Shown piece after piece: positions 45,372 through 54,810 of a stretch of DNA of 57,158 bases. Numbering within the stretch: position 1 is the first letter of the stretch; every line of letters begins with the position of its first letter. Position numbers and translations under genes: made by a program. Source of the stretch: Pseudomonadota bacterium (GTDB lineage Bacteria; Pseudomonadota; Gammaproteobacteria; Burkholderiales; Burkholderiaceae_C); assembly GCA_021792835.1 (NCBI GenBank), contig JAJYTY010000003.1, forward strand, positions 1 through 57,158, given 5' to 3'. The notes beneath the pieces are model-generated. The model was not told where the DNA came from, did not search any database, and saw only the letters and a list, made by a program, of their open reading frames with translations.

Positions 45372-46772
45372 TCAAAGATTGTGCGCGCAGCTCGTCGCTT
45401 TGCGCGTGCGCAGGGCCAGCGGCAGCGCAGCGCCTACCGCCATCAGCGCGGCACTGATCCCGTAGATCGCGGCATAGCTTCCCGGTTCGCGCCGCACCAG
45501 CAACGCACCCAGCAGGCCCAGGCCCATGGCCCGGCCCATGTTGTGCGCAAAGTTGAACAGCCCCCCCGCTTGGCCGGCCGCTGCTTCGGGCACCTGGCCC
45601 AGAGCGGTCAGCGCCGTGGGCGCCAGCGGCAAGGCCATGCCGACGCCGCAAGCCGTCAACACGGCAAACAGGGTCGCCCGCGACGGGTGCGGCCCAAGCA
45701 GCGCCAGCACGACAAAGCTGGCCGCCATCAGCGCGAAACCCGTGACCCATGGGGGCAACGGTCCGAGGCGGTCGGCGATGCGCCCGCCCCACACTCCCAC
45801 GACGAGGGCGGCGAGGGCCAGCGGCAGCAGCGCGTTGGTCGCCGCCAGCGCCGTATAGCCCTCGACGTACTGCATCTGCAGGGGCACGAACATCATGGCC
45901 GAGAACATGCCGACGCACACCAACCAGGTGCCGAGGTTGCCCAGCACGAAAGGCCGGATGCGGTACAGGCTTAGGTCGAACAGCGCCCGTTTGTCGGTCT
46001 TCTGATGAATCCACAGCAGCGCCATGGCCACGCCGAAGACTCCGTAGAGCATCCAGGCCATCGCGTGCATGACCCGACCCGTGGCGGCTGCCAGGCCGGC
46101 CTGCATGGTGTCCATGCCCGAGGCCGACAATGCCACCACGACAGCCGACAATCCCACCAGAAACAGCACCGAGCCTACCCAGTCGAAGACTTCGTCGCTT
46201 CGCGGAAGCTCATTGAGCGAGACCGCACCCCACAGCCAAAGCAGTACCGCCGGCAGCGCCGGCAGCCACATTAGCGAGCGCCACCCCAGCAACGCGGACA
46301 GGTAGCCACCGATCACCGGGCCACCCACCGTGCCGGACAGCAGCGCGGCGCGCCACACGCCGAAGGCCACGCCCCGGCCCTGGCGTACGCCTGCGCTGAT
46401 GAATACGATGGAGTCGAGGATGACCCCGCCGCCCAAGCCCTGCACCGTGCGGGACGCGATCAGCGCCGCGGCGCCGGGCGAGGCCGCGGCGGCCAGCGAG
46501 CCCAGCACGTACAAGCCGAGCCCTCCCAGGAACACGCGCTTGTGGCCGTATCGATCGCCGAGCTTGCCCACCACCGGCATCACCACCGCGTAAGGCACGA
46601 GGTAGGCGAGGACGATGGCTACCAGCGCGTAGCCGCCTGCGCCGAAGCCGCCCCCAAGAGCGCTGCCCACGTCGGCGAGGGGGACGTTGGCGATTCCCGC
46701 ACTCAGGTTGGAGAGGAAGGTTGCCAGCGACGCGATCGCCACCAGAGACAGCGGGAAACCGCGTTGCTTCAT
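45372..46772 (-). CDS. MFS transporter, DHA2/EmrB-like (14 TM)
   Basis: ATG at 46772 overlaps the ATPase stop (ATGA); 466 residues. About fourteen helices are visible, with the loop motif GKLGDRYGHKR and the DHA2-type motif C (GGPVIGGYLSALLGWR). Drug:H+ antiporters of this type export varied compounds. Translational coupling to a heavy-metal ATPase suggests a role in metal or metal-complex export. The substrate is unknown. Confidence 0.87.
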   Translation of the reverse strand: MKQRGFPLSLVAIASLATFLSNLSAGIANVPLADVGSALGGGFGAGGYALVAIVLAYLVPYAVVMPVVGKLGDRYGHKRVFLGGLGLYVLGSLAAAASPGAAALIASRTVQGLGGGVILDSIVFISAGVRQGRGVAFGVWRAALLSGTVGGPVIGGYLSALLGWRSLMWLPALPAVLLWLWGAVSLNELPRSDEVFDWVGSVLFLVGLSAVVVALSASGMDTMQAGLAAATGRVMHAMAWMLYGVFGVAMALLWIHQKTDKRALFDLSLYRIRPFVLGNLGTWLVCVGMFSAMMFVPLQMQYVEGYTALAATNALLPLALAALVVGVWGGRIADRLGPLPPWVTGFALMAASFVVLALLGPHPSRATLFAVLTACGVGMALPLAPTALTALGQVPEAAAGQAGGLFNFAHNMGRAMGLGLLGALLVRREPGSYAAIYGISAALMAVGAALPLALRTRKATSCAHNL

Positions 46773-48958
46773 GACGCACCTGCGTTTCGTTGAATCAGGC
46801 GGCCGCCGAAGGAGTTGGCGAGCACTGCGGTGATGCTGGCGGCCATCGCGACCATGGCCCATACCGGCTGCAGCAGCCCTGTTGCCGCCAGCGGGATGCC
46901 GATGCCGTTGAAGGCGAAGGCCACGGCGAGGTTCTGGGCGGTCTTGGCGTAGCTGCGCTTGCCGATGTCGAGCAGGTCGGTGACTGCGCCCAGCCGATGG
47001 CTCATGACCACCGCGTCGGCCGATTCGATGGCAATGTCGGTGCCGGCTTCGAAGGCCACCCCGATGTCGGCCTGCATCAGCGCCGGCGCGTCGTTGATGC
47101 CATCGCCGACCATGGCCACGCGAGCGCCGCCGCGCTGCAACTCGCGCACGATGCCCGCCTTCTCGTCGGGCAGGGCTTGCGCGTAGACCCGCGTGATGCC
47201 CAGCCGCTCGGCCAGCGCCTCGACGGTGCGCCGGTTGTCGCCGGAGACCATGATCGGCTCGATACCGCGCCGGCGCAGTTCTCGCACCACACGCTCGGCA
47301 TCGGGGCGCGGGCTGTCGCCCAGCAGGATGAAGCCGAGCAGCCGGCCGTCACGGGCGACGCAGACCGGCGTGGCACCCTCATGCAGTTCCGTCCCCGGGC
47401 CCGAGGGAAGGGCGACGCCGCTTTCCTGGAGGTACCTGCGACTGCCCACCAGCACGCGAGACGCGCCCAACCTCGCCGACACGCCGCGGCCGGGGGTTTC
47501 CCGGAAGTCCTCGGGATGATCGGGCACGTCCAGTCCACGGGCCTGCGCCTCGCCGTGGATCGCCACCGCCAGCGGATGGCGCGAATAGCGCTCCAGTGCG
47601 GCCGCAGTCGCCAGCACGTATTCATCCACCGTGCCCACCGCGCCCAGCGTGTCTACGACCCGGGGCTTGCCCTCGGTCAGCGTTCCGGTCTTGTCGAACA
47701 CGACCACGCGCACATCCCTGAGGGTCTGAAAGGCCTCGGCGCTGCGCACCAGGATGCCGCGCGCTGCTGCCTCGCCGCCGCCGCGGATCAGCGCCAGCGG
47801 CGTAGCCATGCCGAGCGCGCAGGGGTAGCCCATCACCAGGACCGACAGCGCCGCGAACAGCGCCCGCTGGCCGTCGCCCACACGAAACACGGCCGCGACG
47901 AGCAGCCAGCCGGCCAGCGCCGCGACCGCGACGCCCAGCACCACCGGCACGTACATCGCCAGGATGCGCTCGACCAGCACCAGGATGGCGGGCTTGAGCG
48001 CCTTGGCCGCCTCCACCTCGCGCACCACTCGGGCCACGAAGCTCTCGGTCGCCGGCCTGCCGACCTGGATGGCGAGCATCCCGTCGGTGTTCATCGATCC
48101 AGCGATCGCCGCCGCGCCCGGCTTCTTGGTGACCGGCAGGGGCTCGCCCGTCACCATCGACTCGTCGACCGCCGCGGTGCCTTCGACCACCCGTCCGTCC
48201 AGGGGAATGCGCTCGCCCGGGCGCACCCGGACCGTCTCGCCGACCGCGATGTCGGCCACTGGAAGCTCGACTTCCGCGCCGTCGCGTAGTACCCGCGCGG
48301 TGGCCGGCTGCAGCTCCAGCAGCTTGCGCACGGCCTGCGAGGCCCGCGTGCGCACCACGCCGGCGACAAAGCTGGACAGGGTGTGATAGCTCATCAGCAG
48401 CACCACCGCCCCGAAGAAATCCACCGCCGGGAACGACGGCCTGAACAGCCCGATCAGCCCGGCGGCGAAGGCGCCGAGCGCGCTCAGCGACAGCAGCACA
48501 TGCTGGTTAAGGATGCCGCGCCGGGCAGCTGCCCAGGCCATGCCCAGAAAGCGCTTGCCCCACGCGAGCATGAACACGGCGCCGAGCGCCATCGCGTAGG
48601 AAATCCACGGCCCCGCCGCTGCCGATCCCGACCACTGCACGATCATCATGACCAGCCCGCTGCCGGCAATCAAGCCGGCAATCAGCAGGCGGCGGCGTTC
48701 CTCTTCGAGCTCCTGCTCGGCCTGCACGAAACTGCGCAGCTTCTCGCGGTCGCGGATCGTGTAGCCCAGCGAGCGCAGGGTCTGGGCGACACGCGCCGGC
48801 GTGGCCTCGGCCCCGTCGTAAACGATCAGTGCCTCCTCGTGTGCGAGGTTGACCGCGGCGGCGTGCACTCCCGGCACCTTCCGTAGCGCGCGCTCGACGC
48901 TCTGGCGACAGAACGAGCATTGCATGCCGCCGATGGCGATTTGTAGATTCGCCGACAT
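46769..48958 (-). CDS. P1B-type heavy-metal ATPase with HMA domain and unusual YPC motif
   Basis: 729 residues. One N-terminal HMA domain (GMQCSFC, Cys14/Cys17) precedes eight helices. The P-domain has FDKTGT (phospho-Asp422) and the N-domain has SRHPLAVA. The TM6 transport motif reads YPC (378-380) in VMGYPCALGMATP, where Cu(I) pumps have CPC, Zn/Cd pumps CPC, and others SPC or TPC. Loss of the first Cys should change ion selectivity. The gene follows a small HMA protein by 34 bp under a MerR-type promoter. The ion is uncertain. Confidence 0.9.
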   Translation of the reverse strand: MSANLQIAIGGMQCSFCRQSVERALRKVPGVHAAAVNLAHEEALIVYDGAEATPARVAQTLRSLGYTIRDREKLRSFVQAEQELEEERRRLLIAGLIAGSGLVMMIVQWSGSAAAGPWISYAMALGAVFMLAWGKRFLGMAWAAARRGILNQHVLLSLSALGAFAAGLIGLFRPSFPAVDFFGAVVLLMSYHTLSSFVAGVVRTRASQAVRKLLELQPATARVLRDGAEVELPVADIAVGETVRVRPGERIPLDGRVVEGTAAVDESMVTGEPLPVTKKPGAAAIAGSMNTDGMLAIQVGRPATESFVARVVREVEAAKALKPAILVLVERILAMYVPVVLGVAVAALAGWLLVAAVFRVGDGQRALFAALSVLVMGYPCALGMATPLALIRGGGEAAARGILVRSAEAFQTLRDVRVVVFDKTGTLTEGKPRVVDTLGAVGTVDEYVLATAAALERYSRHPLAVAIHGEAQARGLDVPDHPEDFRETPGRGVSARLGASRVLVGSRRYLQESGVALPSGPGTELHEGATPVCVARDGRLLGFILLGDSPRPDAERVVRELRRRGIEPIMVSGDNRRTVEALAERLGITRVYAQALPDEKAGIVRELQRGGARVAMVGDGINDAPALMQADIGVAFEAGTDIAIESADAVVMSHRLGAVTDLLDIGKRSYAKTAQNLAVAFAFNGIGIPLAATGLLQPVWAMVAMAASITAVLANSFGGRLIQRNAGAS

Positions 48959-48992
48959 GGCCTGGTCCTCCTCTTCCCCGGGGCGCGGCCGA

Positions 48993-49211
48993 TCAGTCCG
49001 CGCTGCCGATCACGCGGTAGCCGGGGCGCTCCAGCGCCGCCACCAGCTCGGACCATTCGATCATCGCAGGGTCGTAGACCACACGGGCGCAAGCCTGGTC
49101 GAAGCTGACACTGGCGCGTTTGACGCCCGGCTCGCGTTCCAGCAGGATCTGCAGGGTCCGCGCGCAACTGTCGCAGTGCATGCCTTCGATCTGAAAAAAT
49201 ACCTCGCTCAC
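48993..49211 (-). CDS. small HMA-domain metallochaperone (CopZ/MerP-like)
   Basis: GTG at 49211 is chosen because AGGAGG lies five bases upstream on the minus strand; an in-frame GTG at 49241 would start inside the promoter leader. The 72 residues are a single HMA domain with GMHCDSC near residue 11. It has no signal peptide from this start, so it is cytoplasmic like CopZ, not periplasmic like MerP. It is the first gene of the MerR-controlled operon and probably hands metal to the P1B ATPase. Confidence 0.83.
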   Translation of the reverse strand: MSEVFFQIEGMHCDSCARTLQILLEREPGVKRASVSFDQACARVVYDPAMIEWSELVAALERPGYRVIGSAD

Positions 49212-49244
49212 ATGTGCCTCCTGAAATGGTGTAGAGTTCACGCC

Positions 49245-49276
49245 ACTTTAGATGCCGTACCTAGGTACGGAGTCAA
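49245..49276 (-). promoter_or_regulatory. MerR-type promoter/operator 1
   Basis: On the minus strand: -35 TTGACT (49271-49276), perfect dyad CCGTACCTAGGTACGG (49255-49270), -10 CTAAAG or TAAAGT after 19 or 20 bp. The long spacer with a dyad between the hexamers is the hallmark of MerR activation. The divergent merR-like gene begins at 49291. Confidence 0.85.
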
Positions 49277-49290
49277 GCCCCAGGTTCCTC

Positions 49291-49707
49291 ATGTCCGTAA
49301 ATGGATTGCCAGCCAGCGATCTGACCATTGGCGAATTGGCCAAGGCCGCCGGCGTGAACGTGGAGACCGTGCGCTACTACCAGCGCCGCGGTTTGCTGAA
49401 GGAGCCCCCGCGGCCCGTCGCAGGTTTCAGGCGGTATGCGGCGTCGGAGGTCGGGCGCCTGCGTTTCGTCAAACGCGCCCAGATGCTCGGATTCACACTT
49501 GGGGAGATTGCCGATCTGATGCGCTTGGCCGACGAGTCAGCGCGGGAGCAGGCCCGCGAACTGGCGGCACGAAAGCTCTCGCTGATCCAGCGCAAGATGG
49601 CCGATCTCGCCGCGATGCAGCGTGCGCTGGGCTCGCTGCTGTGCCAGTGCGAGGCGTCCGACGATCCTGGCACCTGTCCGATCATCGAGGCGCTGTCGCG
49701 GGATTGA
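49291..49707 (+). CDS. MerR-family metal regulator lacking one Hg(II) ligand
   Basis: 138 residues: helix-turn-helix (LTIGELAKAAGVNVETVRYYQRRGLL, split over residues 11-36), dimerisation helix, and a C-terminal loop with Cys118, Cys120 and Cys129 (LLCQC...GTCPII). Compared with MerR of Tn501, the equivalents of Cys117 and Cys126 are Cys120 and Cys129, but the Cys82 position is Arg85. The Hg(II) trigonal site is thus incomplete, and a different ion, for example Cu(I), Pb(II), Cd(II) or Zn(II), is plausible. It probably activates the divergent HMA-ATPase-MFS operon through operator 1. Confidence 0.87.
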   Translation: MSVNGLPASDLTIGELAKAAGVNVETVRYYQRRGLLKEPPRPVAGFRRYAASEVGRLRFVKRAQMLGFTLGEIADLMRLADESAREQARELAARKLSLIQRKMADLAAMQRALGSLLCQCEASDDPGTCPIIEALSRD

Positions 49708-49720
49708 GCCCTGCGCGCGT

Positions 49721-51187
<1,467 letters not shown>

Positions 51188-51233
51188 TCAAGAGTCTGCT
51201 TCTCGGCCTACTGGGTCAAGGCTCTGGAGACGG

Positions 51234-51755
51234 TCAGCAGACGCACGACAGAACCCTGCGAGCGCTGCCGAGCAGTCCCCAGGCCATGGCGGCGATTGCG
51301 AGCGCGTATAGGGTGCTCTCATGCGTGGCGATCCATCCCTGGATGGGCACCCCGAAATGTCCAGCCGCGGGCAGCAGCGATGCGATCGCAGTGATGGTCA
51401 AGGGAATGGCCGGCGTACAGCACAGCAGCGAAGGTGCCAGGGCGAGGGCGGCTCCGAGTAGCGTGCCCGTGGGGTTGACCCGCTGCCCCTGACGCAACCC
51501 GTGCGCGCCCAGTGTCACGGTCAGGGACAACAGCGCCGACATGGTCACGGCGATGAGGAATTCCCCGATGGTCAGATACCGCAACGAGACGAGCCCAAGC
51601 GTTCCGCCCGTACTGGTGGCGGGCAATAGCATGGCATAGAAAGCTAGCGCGGCCAGGAACAACGCAAGCGTCGCGGCTCTCGCAGGCCGTCGTGCTAGAG
51701 CTAGGCCCAGGGCGCGCCGCAGCGTGTCCACGGATGGAGACCAGGGCAGTTTCAT
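51234..51755 (-). CDS. small integral membrane protein with a CC pair, in place of MerT
   Basis: ATG at 51755 overlaps the preceding stop; 173 residues, four to five hydrophobic segments. A helix start reads APSLLCCTPAIPL (vicinal Cys pair) and the C-terminus ends SCVC. MerT also carries a vicinal Cys pair in its first helix, but this protein is not similar to MerT, MerC or MerF beyond that. It is co-transcribed with a periplasmic thioredoxin-like gene and merA, so a Hg(II) uptake or sensing role is a reasonable inference. Confidence 0.75.
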   Translation of the reverse strand: MKLPWSPSVDTLRRALGLALARRPARAATLALFLAALAFYAMLLPATSTGGTLGLVSLRYLTIGEFLIAVTMSALLSLTVTLGAHGLRQGQRVNPTGTLLGAALALAPSLLCCTPAIPLTITAIASLLPAAGHFGVPIQGWIATHESTLYALAIAAMAWGLLGSARRVLSCVC

Positions 51756-52327
51756 GACCTGGGGCGAATGAGCGCTTCGATCTTGTCGAAGGTGGCGGAC
51801 GGCGACGAGGACACCAGACGAATCCGGCCATCGGCTGCGATGGCCTGATAGATGTCGACGAATTTGCGGGGGTTGTAGCGCTCGAACAGCGCTTGGCTGT
51901 CCTTTCCGAACACAAAATGTGGATCGGCCAGCAGGGCGGGGGCCACCGATTTGGCGAAATCGCGCATGCCGGGGCCTGGGTAGCCGCCGTTCTTGTAGTC
52001 GCGCAGCACCAAGACCGTCAGGTCCGAGCGGTCGATCTGTGCCTGGTGCTCGGTGAAGGTACGCAGTCCGGCGGCGCAGCTCGGGCACCAGGTCGTGACC
52101 TGCCACACGATGACCGGATGCCCCTTGTAGGCGTCTAACTGCTGCACTTTGCCGTCTACAGTCGTGAATGGCGCATTCGGTGCGATCCGCCCGGGCGCGG
52201 CCACGGGCGGTGTGGCTTGCGCCGCGATCTGGGTGCCGGCCATGGCAGGCCCTGCACCGCCAGCCAGCAGACTCGATCCGATCAGTCCGGCCCGGACGAT
52301 TTTGCGCGAGATGGGAGATGAGATCAT
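51752..52327 (-). CDS. thioredoxin-like periplasmic protein of the mer operon
   Basis: 191 residues, signal peptide (about 1-30), thioredoxin fold with active site CPSC in TTWCPSCAAG (about 80-83). Unlike most TlpA proteins, the cis-Pro region is not clear (RLVSSSPSATF). It is first behind the merR-controlled promoter, where merT or merP would stand. The vicinal-type Cys pair could bind Hg(II) in the periplasm and pass it to the membrane protein, as MerP does to MerT. Confidence 0.82.
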   Translation of the reverse strand: MISSPISRKIVRAGLIGSSLLAGGAGPAMAGTQIAAQATPPVAAPGRIAPNAPFTTVDGKVQQLDAYKGHPVIVWQVTTWCPSCAAGLRTFTEHQAQIDRSDLTVLVLRDYKNGGYPGPGMRDFAKSVAPALLADPHFVFGKDSQALFERYNPRKFVDIYQAIAADGRIRLVSSSPSATFDKIEALIRPRS

Positions 52328-52381
52328 GGTACGAAGACTCCTTGCCGAGATGCCACTGTGCGAATGCGTGCAACAGGTGCT

Positions 52382-52412
52382 ACGTTATTCCCGTAGTCAA
52401 CTACGGAGTCAA
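52382..52412 (-). promoter_or_regulatory. MerR promoter/operator 2 (mer operon)
   Basis: On the minus strand: -35 TTGACT (52407-52412), dyad CCGTAGTCAACTACGG (52391-52406), exact 19-bp spacer, -10 TAACGT (52382-52387). It closely follows the PmerT promoter of Tn501/Tn21. The divergent merR start codon is at 52418. Confidence 0.9.
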
Positions 52413-52417
52413 GCGCC

Positions 52418-52834
52418 ATGGAACCACTGCCCGAAAGACTCAGCATTGGTGCACTCGCCAAGGTTGTCGGAGTTCATGTGGAAACGATCCGCTTTTATCA
52501 GCTCAAGGGTTTGCTGCCGACGCCGGGTCGGCCCGCCAGCGGAATTCGGCGGTACGGCCCCGCGGCCGCGGCGCGCGTTCGCTTCATCAAGGCGGCGCAG
52601 CGCTTGGGCTTCAGCCTGGAAGATGTCGCACAGTTGTTGCGGCTCGACGATGGAACGCACTGCAGGGAAGCTGCCACGCTGGCCTCGGATCGGCTCGCTG
52701 ATGTGCGTACGCGCCTGCGGAATCTGCAGCGCATGGAATCGGCTTTGGCAGCGCTGGTCCAGGCGTGTGACACACGCCGGGGCAAGGTTTCCTGTCCGCT
52801 AATCGGCAGCCTGCAGGAACAACTGGCGGTCTGA
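52418..52834 (+). CDS. merR: mercury-responsive regulator MerR
   Basis: 138 residues. The helix-turn-helix ([20 protein letters not shown]) is at residues 9-28. All three Hg(II) ligands are present at the same numbers as in Tn501 MerR: Cys82 (THC), Cys117 (QAC) and Cys126 (VSCPLI). It binds the dyad at 52391-52406, represses without metal, and activates by DNA distortion when Hg(II) binds. It is divergent from the mer operon and its own promoter overlaps the operator. Confidence 0.94.
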   Translation: MEPLPERLSIGALAKVVGVHVETIRFYQLKGLLPTPGRPASGIRRYGPAAAARVRFIKAAQRLGFSLEDVAQLLRLDDGTHCREAATLASDRLADVRTRLRNLQRMESALAALVQACDTRRGKVSCPLIGSLQEQLAV

Positions 52835-52993
52835 AACCTCCGCATGCCCCGCCGTTGTGGGTCGACGTTACGGAAACGCAGGCGCCGAGGCGCCCTCGGC
52901 AATTTGACCGCCGTCAGTCGGCCAGTCTTGACTGCGCAGCGCAAGCGTTTTAAGATGCGGGCGACCCTATTCACCGCTGTTTCCCGGACCTCC

Positions 52994-53395
52994 ATGCGCG
53001 CACTGCGAGCCTACTCCCGCTACTGGGCGTTTGCCTGCGCATTGCTGTTTCTGCCGTGGATGCAACTGGCGATGGCGGGGCCGTCGGCTCGCCAGGCTTC
53101 GTGTTGCGAGAGCATGGGCGGCATGGCGTTCATGGCGACGACCGCTCGGCATGGGACCACGCGCGCGACGGCCAGGACAGCGAGTCTGGCGACGTGTCTG
53201 GCGATGTGCGCAACCCCAAGCGCATCGACTCCGAGTCGCCAAATTCCGGCTCGTATTCCGCGCTTCGTAAACAGCGTGTCGCGCGTGGTGCCGCCGCTTC
53301 CGGCGGTCGTGCCGCCCCGGGCCTGGAGTCGCGCGCGTGACACAACCAAGCGGCCCATCAAACCCGCTTTTCTAGCGGCTCGTCTCCAAGTCTGA
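52994..53395 (+). CDS. small secreted Cys-rich protein upstream of cusCBA, hypothetical
   Basis: ATG 52994 gives 133 residues with a signal peptide (about 1-27, YWAFACALLFLPWMQLAMA); ATG 52955 is an upstream option. The mature part has CC-ESMGGMAFM and TCLAMC, a Cys/Met pattern seen in small secreted proteins in front of metal RND operons. The C-terminal half is basic and low complexity. No family is firmly recognised. Confidence 0.55.
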   Translation: MRALRAYSRYWAFACALLFLPWMQLAMAGPSARQASCCESMGGMAFMATTARHGTTRATARTASLATCLAMCATPSASTPSRQIPARIPRFVNSVSRVVPPLPAVVPPRAWSRARDTTKRPIKPAFLAARLQV

Positions 53396-53499
53396 TCCTT
53401 TCGGCGGTAGGCGCTCGCGGTACCCGCAAGTGCCATGCTTGAAGTTGTTGCGCCTGCCTGGCTTGCAGCGCTACGCCTCATTGGCCGAAGAGGATCCCT

Positions 53500-54810
53500 A
53501 TGTTCCTGATTTCACGTCGCTGTCGTGCACGAGCACGACGGCTCCTGCTCGCGCGCACCGCGCAAGTCACTTCCCGCCCGCTCGTGTGCGGCCTGCTCTT
53601 GCTCGCCGTCACGAGTGTCCCGGCTCGAGCAGCGCCGCTGACGCTCGCCGCTGCCGAGGCCCATTTGACGGCGGGCAATCCCGCTCTTGCTGCGACGGAA
53701 CAGCGCATCCGCGCCTTGCAGCGGCAAGCCGACGCAGCGACCCGCCTGCCAGATCCCAAGGTGTCTCTGGATGCCAGCAATCTTCCGACCAACAATTTCT
53801 CTCTGACCCAGCAAGCCACGACGATGTTGAGCGTGGGGGTCAGCCAGGAGTTTCCGGCCTCCGGTAAGTTGGCCCTGCAGGGCCGAAGCCTGCAAGCCCA
53901 AGCCTCCGAGCAGCGCTATGGTCGTGAGGCCCAGCGTGCCGAGATCATGCTTGCGCTTCGCCGCGCGTGGCTTGCCGCGGTTTACACGCGCAAAGCCGAG
54001 GCGATCGTGCGCGAGCAGCAGGGCCTGGCCGCGCAGAGCGAGCAAGCCGCCCTAGCGTCCTATCGCTCGGCCAGGAGTGCTCAGAGCGATGTGTTGCGCG
54101 CCAAGCTCGCGCTTGAGGAATTGCGCAACGACTTCGATGTCCTGAGGGCCGACGAAAGTGCCCAGCTTGCCCGCATCGCTCGGTTCCTCGGCGTGGAACG
54201 TGCGCCGGACATCGACGGCCATTGGCCCGACTTGTCAGCGCCTCCCGCTGATCTGCAGGCGGGACTTGCCTCCCAGCCGCTGTTGCAGCAAGCACGAGCG
54301 AAAGTGCATGCCAACGAGATTGCCGTGCAGTTGGCCAAGAAGGCCTATGAGCCTTCCTTCACCGTAGGCGCCTCGTATGGCAAGAGTTTCATGCCTGGGT
54401 CGCCCAATTTTGTCTCGGTGGGCGTGTCCTTCAACGTTCCATTGTTTGCAGGAAGCAGAATCCGCGATGAGGTGGATGCGGCAGGCGCACGAGAATTGGA
54501 GGCACGCTTCGACGAGGAGGATCAGCGCCTGGCCCTGGTGCGGCAAATGCGAGAGGCCCAAGCGCGCTGGCGCAGCCTGCGCGACAAGTGGTCGCGCGAA
54601 ACCACTCGGATGCTTCCGCTGGCGCGCCAAGCGCAACGAGCGACCCTGTCGGCCTACGAAAGCGGGGAGGGCAGCCTCGGCGACGTGCTCAAGGCTCAGC
54701 AGGCCGTCTTCACCACGCAAATCCAGGCGCTGCAGGACCGCCGCGACCTTCTGGCGACACAGGCCGAACTCGACTACCTGACACAAGCCCCCCAGGAGGG
54801 ACAACCATGA
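53500..54810 (+). CDS. TolC-family outer-membrane factor (CusC/CzcC-like)
   Basis: 436 residues: signal sequence (about 10-43), two outer-membrane efflux repeats with long Gln/Ala/Arg helices, and the conserved strand YEPSFTVGASYGKSF. No lipobox Cys is evident, unlike the factor at 3663. Its stop overlaps the start of the adaptor gene (ATGA). It forms the outer-membrane duct of the cusCBA-type pump. Confidence 0.88.
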   Translation: MFLISRRCRARARRLLLARTAQVTSRPLVCGLLLLAVTSVPARAAPLTLAAAEAHLTAGNPALAATEQRIRALQRQADAATRLPDPKVSLDASNLPTNNFSLTQQATTMLSVGVSQEFPASGKLALQGRSLQAQASEQRYGREAQRAEIMLALRRAWLAAVYTRKAEAIVREQQGLAAQSEQAALASYRSARSAQSDVLRAKLALEELRNDFDVLRADESAQLARIARFLGVERAPDIDGHWPDLSAPPADLQAGLASQPLLQQARAKVHANEIAVQLAKKAYEPSFTVGASYGKSFMPGSPNFVSVGVSFNVPLFAGSRIRDEVDAAGARELEARFDEEDQRLALVRQMREAQARWRSLRDKWSRETTRMLPLARQAQRATLSAYESGEGSLGDVLKAQQAVFTTQIQALQDRRDLLATQAELDYLTQAPQEGQP

